From Thalassococcus profundi (GTDB lineage Bacteria; Pseudomonadota; Alphaproteobacteria; Rhodobacterales; Rhodobacteraceae): a stretch of 64,000 nt of DNA. The notes under the pieces are model-generated. The model was not told the DNA's origin, did no database searches, and was given only the letters and a program-made list of their open reading frames with translations. Position 1 is the first letter of the stretch. Every line of letters starts with the position of its first letter. This document shows positions 27,926-37,509 of the stretch, piece after piece. The DNA lies in the NCBI RefSeq assembly GCF_003344785.1, contig NZ_QPMK01000001.1, forward strand, positions 404,651-468,650, written 5' to 3'. Both the position numbers and the translations under genes were made by a program.

Positions 27926-28926
27926 GACAGCCCTTTCCGTTTTCCGCCATCGTCGGCCAGACCGAGATGAAGCAGGCGATGATCCTGACCGCCGTCGACC
28001 CCGGCATCGGCGGGGTGCTCGTTTTCGGCGACCGCGGGACCGGCAAATCCACCGCTGTCCGCGCGCTGGCCGCGCTACTGCCGCCGATTCGGGCGCTGGT
28101 GGGCAGCCCGACCAACGCCGCCACGGCGGAGGATCACCCGGACTGGGCGGAACCGGTGTCGGGCAAATCCCATGACGTGCCGACGCCGGTGATCGACCTG
28201 CCGCTGGGTGCGACCGAGGATCGCGTGGTCGGTGCGCTCGACATCGAACGGGCGCTGACGCGCGGGGAAAAGGCGTTCGAACCGGGGCTCTTGGCGCGCG
28301 CAAACCGCGGCTATCTCTATATCGACGAGGTGAACCTGCTCGAGGATCACATCGTCGACTTGCTGCTTGACGTGGCGCAGTCGGGAGAGAACGTGATCGA
28401 ACGCGAAGGTCTGTCGATCCGCCATGACGCGCGCTTCGTACTTGTCGGCTCCGGGAACCCCGAGGAAGGCGAGCTGCGGCCGCAGCTGCTGGACCGGTTC
28501 GGCCTGTCGGTCGAGGTGCGTTCGCCGACGGACATCGACGAACGGGTCGAGGTCATCCGCCGCCGCGCCGCCTTCGACACCCAGCCCGAAGCGTTTCTCA
28601 AGAAATGGCGCGCCAAGGACACGAAAATCCGCAAGGCAATCCTTTCGGGACGCGCGGCACTAGGTTCGGTCGAAGCCTCCGATGCCGCCTTGCGCGACTG
28701 CGCGGAGTTGTGCGTGGCGCTGGGCTCCGACGGGCTGCGCGGAGAATTGACGCTGCTGCGCACCGCCCGCGCCCTTGCTGCCTACGAGGGCAGCGATGCC
28801 GTGACCCGCGACCACCTGCGGCGCGTGGCGCCGATGTCGCTCAGCCACCGGCTGCGCCGCGATCCGCTGGACGAAGCGGGGTCGGCATCGCGGGTTCTGC
28901 GCACCGTCGAGGACGTGTTTGCATGA
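27922..28926 (+). CDS. bchI: Magnesium chelatase subunit I
   Basis: BchI is the AAA+ ATPase of magnesium chelatase, which with BchD and BchH inserts Mg into protoporphyrin IX. The 334-residue protein has Walker A GDRGTGKST (36-44), Walker B YLYIDEVNLL (131-140) and sensor text SGNPEEGELRPQLLDRFGL. It overlaps both crtA (ATGA) and bchD. The large subunit bchH is outside the window. Confidence 0.97.
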   Translation: MRQPFPFSAIVGQTEMKQAMILTAVDPGIGGVLVFGDRGTGKSTAVRALAALLPPIRALVGSPTNAATAEDHPDWAEPVSGKSHDVPTPVIDLPLGATEDRVVGALDIERALTRGEKAFEPGLLARANRGYLYIDEVNLLEDHIVDLLLDVAQSGENVIEREGLSIRHDARFVLVGSGNPEEGELRPQLLDRFGLSVEVRSPTDIDERVEVIRRRAAFDTQPEAFLKKWRAKDTKIRKAILSGRAALGSVEASDAALRDCAELCVALGSDGLRGELTLLRTARALAAYEGSDAVTRDHLRRVAPMSLSHRLRRDPLDEAGSASRVLRTVEDVFA

Positions 28927-30602
28927 TGCAGGACCGGCTGGAGGCATGGATCACCGGGCATCTCGCCCTGACCCTGCTTGCGGTCGATCCCGTCGGTCTG
29001 GGCGGTCTGCACCTGCGCGCCCGCGCCGGTCCGGTGCGCGACGCCTTCCTGTCGCGGATGCCCCCGGCGCTGGCACCGCGAAGGATCACGCCCGATATCG
29101 ACGACACGGCACTGTTCGGCGGTGTCGATATCGCCGCGACGCTTGCGGCGGGCAGGGTGATCCGCTCTACCGGCCTTTTGTCTCGTCCCGGCACGCTGAT
29201 GCTGACGATGGCCGAACGCTGCGGACCGGGGCTGGCGGCACGGCTCGCGCAGGCGTTGGACAGCGGGGCAGAACAGTCTCTGATCCTGCTGGATGAAGGT
29301 GCCGACGCGGATGAGCGCGCGCCTTCAACACTGACCGAGCGGCTGGCCTTTCGGGTCGATCTCGACGGGCTGCGCGCTCAGGATCTGGCGGAACTGGCCC
29401 TGGGCGATCCGGAGATCGACGCGGCCCGGACGCGGCTCTCCTCTGTGACCCTTCCAGACGAGGCCATGATCCTTCTCACCGAAACCGCGGCGCGGTTCGG
29501 CATCGGGTCGTTGCGGGCGCCCTGGCTCGCCTGTTGCGCCGCACGCGCGCATGCGGCGGTGTCGCACCGCAACAAGGTGGGCGAGGACGATATCCAGATC
29601 GCCGCGCAGCTTGTCTTTGCCCATCGCGCCACAGTCATCCCGCAAGGCGACGAGGATGCGGCAACCCCGCCGGAACCGGAACACGATGGCGACTCCGGGC
29701 AGGACAGAGACATATCCGACGATCTTCGGCTGCCACAGGACATGCTGATCGACGCGGTCAAGGCGCTCCTGCCGCCCGAGGTGCTGGCCGCCTTGTCCGT
29801 GCCGCGGACGGCACCGGCGGGCAAGGGATCGGGCGGCGCCGGGCAGAAACGCAAGGGCAACCGGCGCGGCCGCCCCTTGCCGTCGCGCAAAGGCCGGGCC
29901 GATGGCCAGAACCGTATCGACCTCATCGCGACGCTGCGCGCCGCGGCGCCTTGGCAACCGCTGCGGCGAAAGGCGCAACCCGACGCCACCGGTCTGTTGA
30001 TCCGTCCGTCGGATATTCACGTGAAACGATACCAGGAGCTGTCCGACCGGCTGGTGATCTTTGCCGTCGACGCCTCGGGCTCTGCCGCCATGGCTCGGCT
30101 GGCCGAGGCCAAGGGCGCGATCGAGCTCATGCTCGCCGAAGCCTATGCGCGCCGGGACCATGTGGCGCTGATCACCTTCCGCGGCGACGGCGCCGAACTT
30201 GCGCTGCCGCCAACCCGGTCGCTGGTGCAGACCAAACGCCAGCTTGCCGGGCTTGCCGGCGGTGGCGGGACGCCGCTGGCGGCGGGTTTGCGGATGGTGG
30301 CCGACCTCGCGCAACGCGCACAGGGGCAGGGGCTCTCGCCGGCTTTGGCTTTGCTGACCGACGGGCGCGCGAACGTCCCTCTGCCGGGGCGCACAGGCCG
30401 CGCTGCGGCGGCCGAGGATGCCTATCTGATGGCCGGGCTGGTGGCGGCGATGAACATGCCGGGTGCGGTGATCGACACCGCCATGCGCCCGCAGCCGGAC
30501 CTCGCGAAGCTGGCGCAGACCTTGCGCGCGGCCTATGTCCCCCTGCCTCGGGCCGATGCGCAAGGCTTGTCCCGCGCGATCGGCACCGCGCTGGAGGGAT
30601 AG
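28923..30602 (+). CDS. bchD: Magnesium chelatase subunit D
   Basis: BchD is the structural AAA+ partner of BchI. The 559-residue protein has an N-terminal AAA-like domain without a clear Walker A (about 1-235). An acidic and basic linker follows (about 240-330). The C-terminal von Willebrand A domain carries the MIDAS motif DASGS (383-387) and LLTDGRANVPL. The ATG overlaps the bchI stop. A 12/16 match to the parS sequence (30013-30028) is present and is probably chance. Confidence 0.96.
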   Translation: MMQDRLEAWITGHLALTLLAVDPVGLGGLHLRARAGPVRDAFLSRMPPALAPRRITPDIDDTALFGGVDIAATLAAGRVIRSTGLLSRPGTLMLTMAERCGPGLAARLAQALDSGAEQSLILLDEGADADERAPSTLTERLAFRVDLDGLRAQDLAELALGDPEIDAARTRLSSVTLPDEAMILLTETAARFGIGSLRAPWLACCAARAHAAVSHRNKVGEDDIQIAAQLVFAHRATVIPQGDEDAATPPEPEHDGDSGQDRDISDDLRLPQDMLIDAVKALLPPEVLAALSVPRTAPAGKGSGGAGQKRKGNRRGRPLPSRKGRADGQNRIDLIATLRAAAPWQPLRRKAQPDATGLLIRPSDIHVKRYQELSDRLVIFAVDASGSAAMARLAEAKGAIELMLAEAYARRDHVALITFRGDGAELALPPTRSLVQTKRQLAGLAGGGGTPLAAGLRMVADLAQRAQGQGLSPALALLTDGRANVPLPGRTGRAAAAEDAYLMAGLVAAMNMPGAVIDTAMRPQPDLAKLAQTLRAAYVPLPRADAQGLSRAIGTALEG

Positions 30603-30603
30603 G

Positions 30604-31470
30604 ATGGACCCCGCCCGCGACCTGGCGGACTGGCCGAACAGCGACCTGTCCCGGATGATCCGGGTGCGCCCGCACGACTGGCACGTACAGGAAACCGGTA
30701 GCGGGCCGGTGGTTCTGCTGATCCACGGCGCTGGCGGGTCGAGCCACAGCTATCGCGACCTGATCCCGCTTCTGGCGCAGAGGTTCCGCGTGGTGGCGGT
30801 CGATCTGCCGGGGCACGGATTCACCCGTCTGGGCACCCGCCACCGGTCGGCGCTGGACACGATGGCACAGGATCTTGCCGCACTGTGCAGCCACGAAGGC
30901 TGGTTGCCCGCCGCCGTCGTCGGGCATTCTGCCGGGGCGGCGGTGGCGCTGCGGCTGGCGCTCTTGCAAGAGCTTCGGCCGAGGATCGTCAGCCTGAATC
31001 CGGCGCTGGAGCCGTTTCGCGGCCTCGCCGGCCTGACCTTTCCGGTCGTGGCGCGGATGGTGGCGATGACACCCTTCATCGTCGACCTGGCGCTGAAGCA
31101 GATGGCGACGCCCGAACGCGTGTCGCGGCTCTTGCGCGGGACGGGGTCGCGGCTCGAACCCGAAGGCATCGCGCTTTATGCGAGACTGTTTCGCGACCGT
31201 GACCACGTCGACGGGGTCATGCTGATGATGGCGCAATGGAAGCTTGACGGGCTGCTCGCCGACCTGCCGCATGTGGACACGCCCTGCCTGTTCCTGACCG
31301 GCAGCAACGACGCCACGATACCGCCTGTGATCGCGGTCGACGCCGCGCGGCGCATGCCACGTGCCGAGGTGCAAAGCCTCGACGACTACGGTCACCTGAT
31401 GCACGAGGAAGCACCCGATGTCATCGCGGCGCGGATCGTGGATTGGCTGAAAAGCGCATCCAACGCCTAA
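30604..31470 (+). CDS. bchO: Alpha/beta hydrolase BchO, putative Mg chelatase accessory protein
   Basis: The 288-residue alpha/beta-hydrolase fold protein is found at this position, after bchD, in most purple-bacterial photosynthesis clusters. The oxyanion region LLIHGAGGSSHSYRDL, the nucleophile elbow VVGHSAGAAVALRL and the late DYGHLMHEE histidine give a full catalytic triad. It is usually named as an accessory factor of magnesium chelatase; the reaction is unknown. Start ATG 30604 is one base after the bchD stop. It is the last gene of the photosynthesis cluster. Confidence 0.93.
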   Translation: MDPARDLADWPNSDLSRMIRVRPHDWHVQETGSGPVVLLIHGAGGSSHSYRDLIPLLAQRFRVVAVDLPGHGFTRLGTRHRSALDTMAQDLAALCSHEGWLPAAVVGHSAGAAVALRLALLQELRPRIVSLNPALEPFRGLAGLTFPVVARMVAMTPFIVDLALKQMATPERVSRLLRGTGSRLEPEGIALYARLFRDRDHVDGVMLMMAQWKLDGLLADLPHVDTPCLFLTGSNDATIPPVIAVDAARRMPRAEVQSLDDYGHLMHEEAPDVIAARIVDWLKSASNA

Positions 31471-31521
31471 GCTGTTGCGATTCCGCTTGAAGCCGCCCCG
31501 GCACAGGCAGAAACAACCGGC

Positions 31522-32733
31522 ATGCAGGTTTTTCAGTTTCTTCGGTCCAATGCTCAATGGCTCGCCGCCGGCGCGCTTCTGAGCTTCCTGTCGAGCTTCG
31601 GCCAAACCTTTTTCATCTCGATCTTCGCGGGCAAGATCCAGGATGCCTTCGCGCTGAGCCATGGCGACTGGGGCGGAATCTATTCCCTGGGCACGACCGC
31701 ATCGGCGGTCGCGATGGTCTGGGCCGGGGGTCTGACCGACCGATACCGGTCGCGGGCACTGGGCGCTTTCGTGCTGACCTTCCTCGCGGCTGCATGCCTC
31801 TTCATGGCGTTCAACACCAGCGCCTGGCTCCTTCCGCTGGCGATCTTCGCCCTGCGCTTCGGCGGGCAGGGAATGACCAGCCACATCGCGGTGGTGTCGA
31901 TGTCGCGCTGGTTCATCGCCACGCGCGGCAAGGCGCTGTCGATCGCCGGTCTGGGCATCGCCGTGGGCGAGGCGCTGATGCCCGTCACGTTCGTGTCGCT
32001 GCTGCTGATCTTCGACTGGCGGATGCTCTGGGTGATCGCAGCACTGGTGGCTTTGGCGGGCATCCCGGTTCTCTGGCGCCTGCTGCGCGAGGAACGCACC
32101 CCGCAAAGCATGGCCGAGATGGACCAGTCCGCCGGCATGTCGGACCGGCACTGGCGGCGACCCGAGGTGTTCCGGCACTGGCTGTTCTGGTTCATGGTGC
32201 CGGCTCTGCTGGGACCGCCGGCCTTTGCCACGGCGTTCTTCTTTCACCAGGTGCATTACACCGAGGTGAAGGGCTGGGCACTGTTGTCTTTCGTCGCGAT
32301 GATCCCGATCTTCACCGGCGTCGGCGTGCTGTCGATGGTGTTGTCGGGCATGGCGCTGGACCGGTTCGGCACGGCGCGGGTGCTGCCGTGGTTCCAGCTG
32401 CCACTGGTCGCGGCCTTCCTGCTGTTTTCGGCAGCCGGGTCGCTTTGGACGCTGGCGCTTGGCTTCGTCTTTCTGGGCATGACCCAGGGCATGCAGCAAA
32501 CGCTGCCGAATGCCTTCTGGGCCGAATTCTTCGGCACCCGCTACCTGGGCTCGATCAAGGCGATGGGGGCGGCCGTCATGGTCTTTGGCACGGCGCTGGG
32601 ACCGGGGTTGACCGGCGTGCTGATCGACTGGCAGGTCGGGATCGAGGCGCAATACATCGGCATTGCCGCCTATTTCGTCTTCACCACGGTGATGATGCAG
32701 ATCGGCGTGCGGCGCGCGGCGCGGCTGCTGTGA
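31522..32733 (+). CDS. MFS transporter
   Basis: A 403-residue major facilitator superfamily protein with about 12 hydrophobic segments. The loop 2-3 motif GGLTDRYRSRALG, a GxxxD(R/K)xxxR variant, is visible, and so is a repeat of it in the second half (GMALDRFGTARVL). The overall look is that of anion or monocarboxylate porters. It lies 51 bp after bchO on the same strand and could be co-transcribed. No substrate can be inferred. Confidence 0.85.
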   Translation: MQVFQFLRSNAQWLAAGALLSFLSSFGQTFFISIFAGKIQDAFALSHGDWGGIYSLGTTASAVAMVWAGGLTDRYRSRALGAFVLTFLAAACLFMAFNTSAWLLPLAIFALRFGGQGMTSHIAVVSMSRWFIATRGKALSIAGLGIAVGEALMPVTFVSLLLIFDWRMLWVIAALVALAGIPVLWRLLREERTPQSMAEMDQSAGMSDRHWRRPEVFRHWLFWFMVPALLGPPAFATAFFFHQVHYTEVKGWALLSFVAMIPIFTGVGVLSMVLSGMALDRFGTARVLPWFQLPLVAAFLLFSAAGSLWTLALGFVFLGMTQGMQQTLPNAFWAEFFGTRYLGSIKAMGAAVMVFGTALGPGLTGVLIDWQVGIEAQYIGIAAYFVFTTVMMQIGVRRAARLL

Positions 32734-32740
32734 TCCGCGC

Positions 32741-33334
32741 CTACCGGTCGCGGCGCAGGTAGACGTAATAGGCGCCGCTGCCGCCGTGGCGGATATGCGC
32801 TTCGGTCACCTGCAACACGGCCTGAGCGACCGGCGGCATCCGCAACCACACCGGCACCTGCTGCTTGAGCACGCCGCGGCGCATCGGCATCGGATCATAG
32901 GGGTCTTCACGCTGACCCTTGCCGGTGATGACCAGAACCAGCCGCAGACCGCGGGTGTAGGAGGTCAGCACGAAGCGGATCAGCGCCGGGTGCGCCTGAT
33001 CCAGCGTCATGCCGTGCAGGTCGATCCGCGCCTCCGGCGCCAGCTTGCCCCGCTTGAGGCGGGTGTGCGCCTTCTTGTCCATGCGCACCGGGTCCTGTGC
33101 AAGACGTTGCGAAGTGCTGCGTGGCGTGGGCAGGGTTTCGCTGCGCGGAGATTTTGCGCCGATATCGAAGCGGGGCAGGGTATCGGGTGCCGTTTTGCCA
33201 GTTCGTGCCGTATCAGTGACGGGTTTTTCGGATTTTGCGGCGAACGGATCGGGGCGCTTGTCGAGCTTTTGCGTCGTCTTCGCCACCTGCCGCCAGAGAT
33301 CGAGCTCGTCCGGGCGAATCTTGCGCCGGGTCAT
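32741..33334 (-). CDS. Smr/MutS2-domain protein
   Basis: A 197-residue protein. The first half is polar and low in complexity (about 25-85). The second half is a Smr domain with IDLHGMTLDQAHPALIRFV, then LVLVITGKGQRE and HGGSGAYYVYLRRDR. Smr domains in MutS2 and relatives are nucleic-acid endonucleases or binders. The gene is the third of a minus-strand group timA-like-mltA-smr, joined by ATGA overlaps, and is convergent with the MFS gene. Confidence 0.88.
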   Translation of the reverse strand: MTRRKIRPDELDLWRQVAKTTQKLDKRPDPFAAKSEKPVTDTARTGKTAPDTLPRFDIGAKSPRSETLPTPRSTSQRLAQDPVRMDKKAHTRLKRGKLAPEARIDLHGMTLDQAHPALIRFVLTSYTRGLRLVLVITGKGQREDPYDPMPMRRGVLKQQVPVWLRMPPVAQAVLQVTEAHIRHGGSGAYYVYLRRDR

Positions 33335-34377
33335 TGTTCACTTTCCGGCAAGAGCGCATAGGCGCGTTGGATCGGCATGAGGACGACCATGCGACCGGGA
33401 TCGCGCAGGGTTCCGGCGATCCGCCCGGCGTCGTCGCCGCTGCCGATGAAGACGTCGGCGCGTTGCGCGCCCTTGATCGCCGAACCGGTGTCCTGCGCGA
33501 TCATCAGGCGACGCATCGGATCGGCGCCGTCCTTTTCGATCCAGACCGGCGCGCCAAGCGGCGTGTAGGCGGGATCGACGGCAATGGTGCGCATCGCGGT
33601 GATCGAGCGGTTCATGGCGCCCAGCGGACCCTTGTCCGCGGGCACCTGGCTCACCTCGCGGAAGAAAACGTAGGACGGGTTGTGGAACAGCAGCTCTTCG
33701 CCGTCGGCCGGATTGCGGCGTACCCAGTTCTTGATCACCTCGGCCGAGACCTGGTGCGGCTGGTAGATGCCGCGGCGCACCATTTCCTGCCCGATGGACC
33801 GGTAGGGGTGCCCATTGGCGCCGCCATAGCCGACGCGGATGTATCGCCCGTCGGGATAGCGCACCCGCCCGGACCCCTGGATCTGCAGGAAGAACAGTTC
33901 CACCGGGTCGTCGACCCAGGCAATCTCCAGCCCGCGGCCCGACAGGGCGCCGCCGGCCAGGATATCGCGGCGGCTGAGCCACGGGGTGGCGGCGCGCGCT
34001 TCGGGCGGCATGGCATAGATCGGATGGCGATACCGCGCCGTCGGCACTGGCGAGCCGTCGAGTTCGGGTTCGTAGTAGCCGGTGAACAGACCCGCTTCGC
34101 CATCGGTGATCATGACCGGACGGAAAAACAGCTCGAAGAACTGGCGGGCATCCCTGGCATCCGCCGCGACGGCGCATAGCGTGACCCAGTCGGGATCGGG
34201 CATGTCGCCGCATGTGTTGCGAAAGACGTCGAGGGCAGCGGCGTGATCGTCCATGGCCCAGCCGTCGAGGTCCTCGAAGCCCAGAATGGCAAAAGACGGG
34301 CCGGTGTTGGCATCGGCGGCGGCTCCGGTCATGGCCAGAATCCCCGCAGTCAGCGCAACACCGAGCCGTCCGATCAT
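33331..34377 (-). CDS. mltA: Membrane-bound lytic murein transglycosylase A
   Basis: MltA cleaves peptidoglycan glycan strands with formation of 1,6-anhydromuropeptides. The 348-residue protein has a signal sequence (about 1-23), the MltA domain (TGYYEPELDGSPVPTARYRHPIY) and the C-terminal 3D domain with the catalytic-type aspartates in AQDTGSAIKGAQRADVFIGSGDDAG. No lipobox is obvious, so it may be soluble in the periplasm. It overlaps both neighbours by four bases. Confidence 0.93.
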   Translation of the reverse strand: MIGRLGVALTAGILAMTGAAADANTGPSFAILGFEDLDGWAMDDHAAALDVFRNTCGDMPDPDWVTLCAVAADARDARQFFELFFRPVMITDGEAGLFTGYYEPELDGSPVPTARYRHPIYAMPPEARAATPWLSRRDILAGGALSGRGLEIAWVDDPVELFFLQIQGSGRVRYPDGRYIRVGYGGANGHPYRSIGQEMVRRGIYQPHQVSAEVIKNWVRRNPADGEELLFHNPSYVFFREVSQVPADKGPLGAMNRSITAMRTIAVDPAYTPLGAPVWIEKDGADPMRRLMIAQDTGSAIKGAQRADVFIGSGDDAGRIAGTLRDPGRMVVLMPIQRAYALLPESEQ

Positions 34378-35033
34378 TCGCCGGTGGCGACGAGCTGCCA
34401 GTTCGGGTCGTCGCTGCCCATGTGACGCGCGAAGGTCCAGACATCTTTCTGTTTCTTGGGCGACGTCGGGCTGCCCTCGATCACCTCGCCGGACCGGTCG
34501 CGGACCACGGACGTCAGTTCGCCGACGAACTTGACGGTCAACTCTGCCAGCCGGGTGTCGTCGTCGAAGGTGGCATCATGGAGCGACATCTCGCGGATGC
34601 CGACAAACTCCGCTTCGATGGTGAGGCCCTGCGCTTCGCGGGCCTCGACCACCTCGGCGAAGGTTTCGTAGACATCCTCGCTCAGGAAGGGCTTGATCTC
34701 GGCCAGTTCGCCACGCTCGAACCCCATCAGGATCATCTCGTAGGCGCCGCGTGCGCCGCCTAGAAAATCCGCCACGCCAAAGCTGGGTTCGGCCCGTTTC
34801 ATCTTGGCCAGCGCCTCGGCCTCGGGACTTCCGGCGGGCACGTGGTCGTTGATGTCGTGATCCGGCCCCCCCTCGATCACCTCGAAGTCGCGGCGCGGTG
34901 CGTTGGCGGGACCGGGGGCGGGGGCGGGCGGTTTTTCGTACCCGTCGCGCGTGCCGAGGACGCTTTTCAGACGCAGGATCAGGAAAACGGCGATCCCGGC
35001 CAGGACCAGCAGTTGCAAAATCGGGGAGTTCAT
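34374..35033 (-). CDS. Tim44-like domain protein (TimA)
   Basis: A 219-residue protein with one N-terminal membrane helix (LQLLVLAGIAVFLILRL), a Pro/Ala-rich linker and a C-terminal Tim44-like domain (FLGGARGAYEMILMGFERGELAEIKPFL). Alphaproteobacterial TimA-type proteins are membrane-tied and their role is not settled; they are the relatives of the mitochondrial Tim44 import factor. It is the first gene of the group with mltA and smr, divergent from fxsA. Confidence 0.87.
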   Translation of the reverse strand: MNSPILQLLVLAGIAVFLILRLKSVLGTRDGYEKPPAPAPGPANAPRRDFEVIEGGPDHDINDHVPAGSPEAEALAKMKRAEPSFGVADFLGGARGAYEMILMGFERGELAEIKPFLSEDVYETFAEVVEAREAQGLTIEAEFVGIREMSLHDATFDDDTRLAELTVKFVGELTSVVRDRSGEVIEGSPTSPKKQKDVWTFARHMGSDDPNWQLVATGE

Positions 35034-35152
35034 CGGGACCTCACGTTGGGGGCATGCGTTTCATTCTTGCGCTTACGTTCTTATGTAGGTGCTAGGAATG
35101 GACGAGTCCACCTAGGCCGGCGTGATACGCCCCAGGATGAAGGAGAGAAAAA

Positions 35153-35662
35153 ATGTGGTTGTTTGTAGCGTTCCTGGCGGTACCGCTGATCGAAATCGCG
35201 CTCTTCATCCAGGTGGGCGGCCTGATCGGGCTTTGGCCCACGCTCCTTGTCGTGGTGCTGACCGCCATCATCGGCACCTGGCTGGTCCGGACGCAGGGTG
35301 CCATGGCGATTAACAACATCCGCAGAACATTCGGAGAATTGAGCGATCCGACGGAACCTCTGGCACATGGGGCGATGATCCTGATTGCCGGGGTGCTTCT
35401 GCTGACGCCGGGCTTTTTCACCGATGCGCTGGGTTTTGCCTTGCTGATGCCGCCTGTGCGGGTCGCGGTGTTCCGCTACCTGCGGAAGCATGTGAAGGTG
35501 CAGCGGTTCGAGATGGGCAGCGGCCCGTCGTCGCAGGGACCGCGCGGGCCGCGCCGCGGTCCCGTTCATCCGCGGGACGGCGACGTGATCGAAGGCGAAT
35601 TCGAGGAACTGCCGCCAGAAAAGCGACCGACGCACCCCGGTTCCGGCTGGACCAAGCATTGA
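35153..35662 (+). CDS. fxsA: FxsA family membrane protein
   Basis: The 169-residue protein has the FxsA core: WLFVAFLAVPLIEIALFIQVGGLIGLWPTLLVVVLTAIIGTWLVRTQG, then a further hydrophobic pair (ILLLTPGFFTDALGFALLMPPVR) and a charged C-terminal tail. In E. coli FxsA affects phage T7 exclusion; its normal role is unknown. A clear AAGGAGAG ribosome site precedes the ATG. The 119-bp gap to timA should hold both promoters. Confidence 0.9.
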   Translation: MWLFVAFLAVPLIEIALFIQVGGLIGLWPTLLVVVLTAIIGTWLVRTQGAMAINNIRRTFGELSDPTEPLAHGAMILIAGVLLLTPGFFTDALGFALLMPPVRVAVFRYLRKHVKVQRFEMGSGPSSQGPRGPRRGPVHPRDGDVIEGEFEELPPEKRPTHPGSGWTKH

Positions 35663-35719
35663 GGCCTGAAGATCATGCTGCTAACAGTTTTGCGACCGTG
35701 ATCCCAAGGGAGTGACCCA

Positions 35720-36229
35720 ATGTCCGATACCACCACGAACGGGGCAGCCGACGCAGCCCAGGCGCCGCAGATCAAGATGAACGTCCTGGCGCAATTCATC
35801 CGCGATATGTCGTTCGAAAATATCCTGGCCCAGAAGGGCACCGGCGGCGAGACGCAGCCGGACGTCCAGGTCCAGGTCAATCTGGATGCGCGCAAGCGGA
35901 CGCCGGATCACCAGTTCGAAGTGGTGATGAAGCTCAAGGTGGACAGCAAGGCCAAGGGCAGCGGCGATCAGCTGTTCCTGATGGAACTGGAATACGGTGG
36001 TGTCTTCCACATCGAGAACGTGCCGGACGAGCAGATTCATCCGTTCCTGCTGATCGAATGCCCGCGCATGCTGTTTCCCTTTGTGCGCCGGATCGTCGCC
36101 GACGTGACGCGGGACGGCGGCTTCCCGCCGCTGAACCTCGAGACGATCGATTTCGTGTCGCTGTACCGCAACGAGATGATGCGTCGTCAGGCGGCCACGG
36201 TGCCCGCGGACGATTCCGCAAGCGCCTGA
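35720..36229 (+). CDS. secB: Protein export chaperone SecB
   Basis: SecB keeps preproteins unfolded and passes them to SecA. The 169-residue protein has the family core IKMNVLAQFIRDMSFENILAQKG and FLMEMEYGG-like text (LMELEYGGVFHIENV). The end of the core reads LIECPRMLFPFVRRIVADVTRDGGFPPLNLETIDFVSLY. It follows fxsA by 57 bp with an AAGGGAG site and converges on dnaQ four bases later. Confidence 0.96.
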   Translation: MSDTTTNGAADAAQAPQIKMNVLAQFIRDMSFENILAQKGTGGETQPDVQVQVNLDARKRTPDHQFEVVMKLKVDSKAKGSGDQLFLMELEYGGVFHIENVPDEQIHPFLLIECPRMLFPFVRRIVADVTRDGGFPPLNLETIDFVSLYRNEMMRRQAATVPADDSASA

Positions 36230-36233
36230 CCGG

Positions 36234-36920
36234 TCAGGCTTTCCATAGGGATTTTTCCCCGAGCTTTTTGACAAAGGCGGCATGCGCCGCCTTTTCCGAT
36301 TCCGTGATCCGGGGCGGCAGCGGTTCGGGCCTCTTGTACGGGCGCCAGTCCGCTGCACCTGTCTCGGAAGAACTGCGGCCCTGATCGACATTCAGGCCGA
36401 AATCCGGCTGCTTGCCGCCGATCAACTCAAGATAGACCTCGGCCAGAATCTCGGAATCGAGAAGCGCGCCGTGCAGGGTCCGCGCAGCGTTGTCGATGCC
36501 GAAACGCCGGCAGAGCGCGTCGAGCGAGGCCGGCGAGCCGGGAAATTTCTTGCGCGCGATGGCGAGTGTGTCGACGGCCTGGTCCATCGGCAACTGGCGC
36601 TTTTTCAGCCAGCCGAGTTCGGCGTTGAGAAACTTCATGTCGAAGCTGGCATTGTGGATCACCAGTTTCGAATCCTGCACGAACGCCAGAAAATCATCGG
36701 CAATCTTCGCGAAGACCGGCTTGTCGCGGAGGAAGTCGTCGCCGAGGCCGTGCACCTCGAAGGCTTCCTGCGGCATGGTGCGTTCGGGGTTGATATACTG
36801 GTGATAGGTGCGGCCCGTGGACACGTGGTTGAAAAGCTCCACCGCACCGATTTCGACGATCCGGTCGCCGGATTCGGGATCGAACCCGGTGGTTTCGGTG
36901 TCGAGAACGATTTCACGCAT
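36234..36920 (-). CDS. dnaQ: DNA polymerase III epsilon subunit (proofreading exonuclease)
   Basis: This is the 3'-5' proofreading exonuclease of the replicase. The 228-residue protein has the DEDDh exonuclease motifs: [11 protein letters not shown] (motif I), [16 protein letters not shown] (motif II) and [17 protein letters not shown] (motif III). The C-terminal tail from about 180 should bind the alpha subunit. Its start overlaps coaE by eight bases, the order maf-aroE-coaE-dnaQ being usual in alphaproteobacteria. Confidence 0.95.
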   Translation of the reverse strand: MREIVLDTETTGFDPESGDRIVEIGAVELFNHVSTGRTYHQYINPERTMPQEAFEVHGLGDDFLRDKPVFAKIADDFLAFVQDSKLVIHNASFDMKFLNAELGWLKKRQLPMDQAVDTLAIARKKFPGSPASLDALCRRFGIDNAARTLHGALLDSEILAEVYLELIGGKQPDFGLNVDQGRSSSETGAADWRPYKRPEPLPPRITESEKAAHAAFVKKLGEKSLWKA

Positions 36921-37509
36921 CGGCCAGCCGCCTTTCGATATCCGCCATCACATCCTGCACCCGGGCGCGGGCATGCTCAAGCGTGTCGGTTTCGATAACG
37001 TAGTCGGATCGGGCCCGTTTTTCGGCGATCGGCATCTGTTTGGCAAGGATCTGCCCAAATTGGTCTTCCGACATCGTGCCGCGCGCGAGAACGCGTTTTC
37101 TCTGGACTTCGGGTGCAACAGAGACACATGCGACGGCATCCATCTCGGTTTCTGCGCCGGTCTCGAAGAGCAGGGGAATGTCGAAAACGCAGATCGCGTC
37201 CGCATGGGCTGCGGCAAAGGCGGCGCGATCCTGCTGCACCAGCGGATGCACGATCTCTTCGATCCTGCGCAGCGCCGTCGGGTCGGCGGAAATGATCTGG
37301 CGCAGCCTGTCCCGCGACACGGCGCCGGTCGCGTCGATGGCATCGGGGAAAGCGGCACGCAAAGGCGCGACAGCCGCGCCTCCCGGCGTGTAGAGCCGGT
37401 GCACCGCGGCATCCGCGTCCCAGACGGCGCATCCGGCGTCTGCGAACATGGCCGCCGTGGTCGATTTGCCCATGCCGATGGAGCCGGTGAGACCGAGACG
37501 GAACGTCAT
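36913..37509 (-). CDS. coaE: Dephospho-CoA kinase
   Basis: CoaE phosphorylates dephospho-CoA in the last step of coenzyme A synthesis. The 198-residue protein has the P-loop [11 protein letters not shown] near its start and the lid region [20 protein letters not shown]. The ATG at 37509 (MTFRLGL) overlaps the aroE stop as ATGA. An upstream ATG in the same frame lies inside aroE and is not used here. Confidence 0.95.
   Translation of the reverse strand: MTFRLGLTGSIGMGKSTTAAMFADAGCAVWDADAAVHRLYTPGGAAVAPLRAAFPDAIDATGAVSRDRLRQIISADPTALRRIEEIVHPLVQQDRAAFAAAHADAICVFDIPLLFETGAETEMDAVACVSVAPEVQRKRVLARGTMSEDQFGQILAKQMPIAEKRARSDYVIETDTLEHARARVQDVMADIERRLADA

Noticed and set aside
30013-30028. parS-like sequence in bchD (12 of 16 matches)
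   Set aside because: Four mismatches, including outer bases; probably chance around CACGTG.
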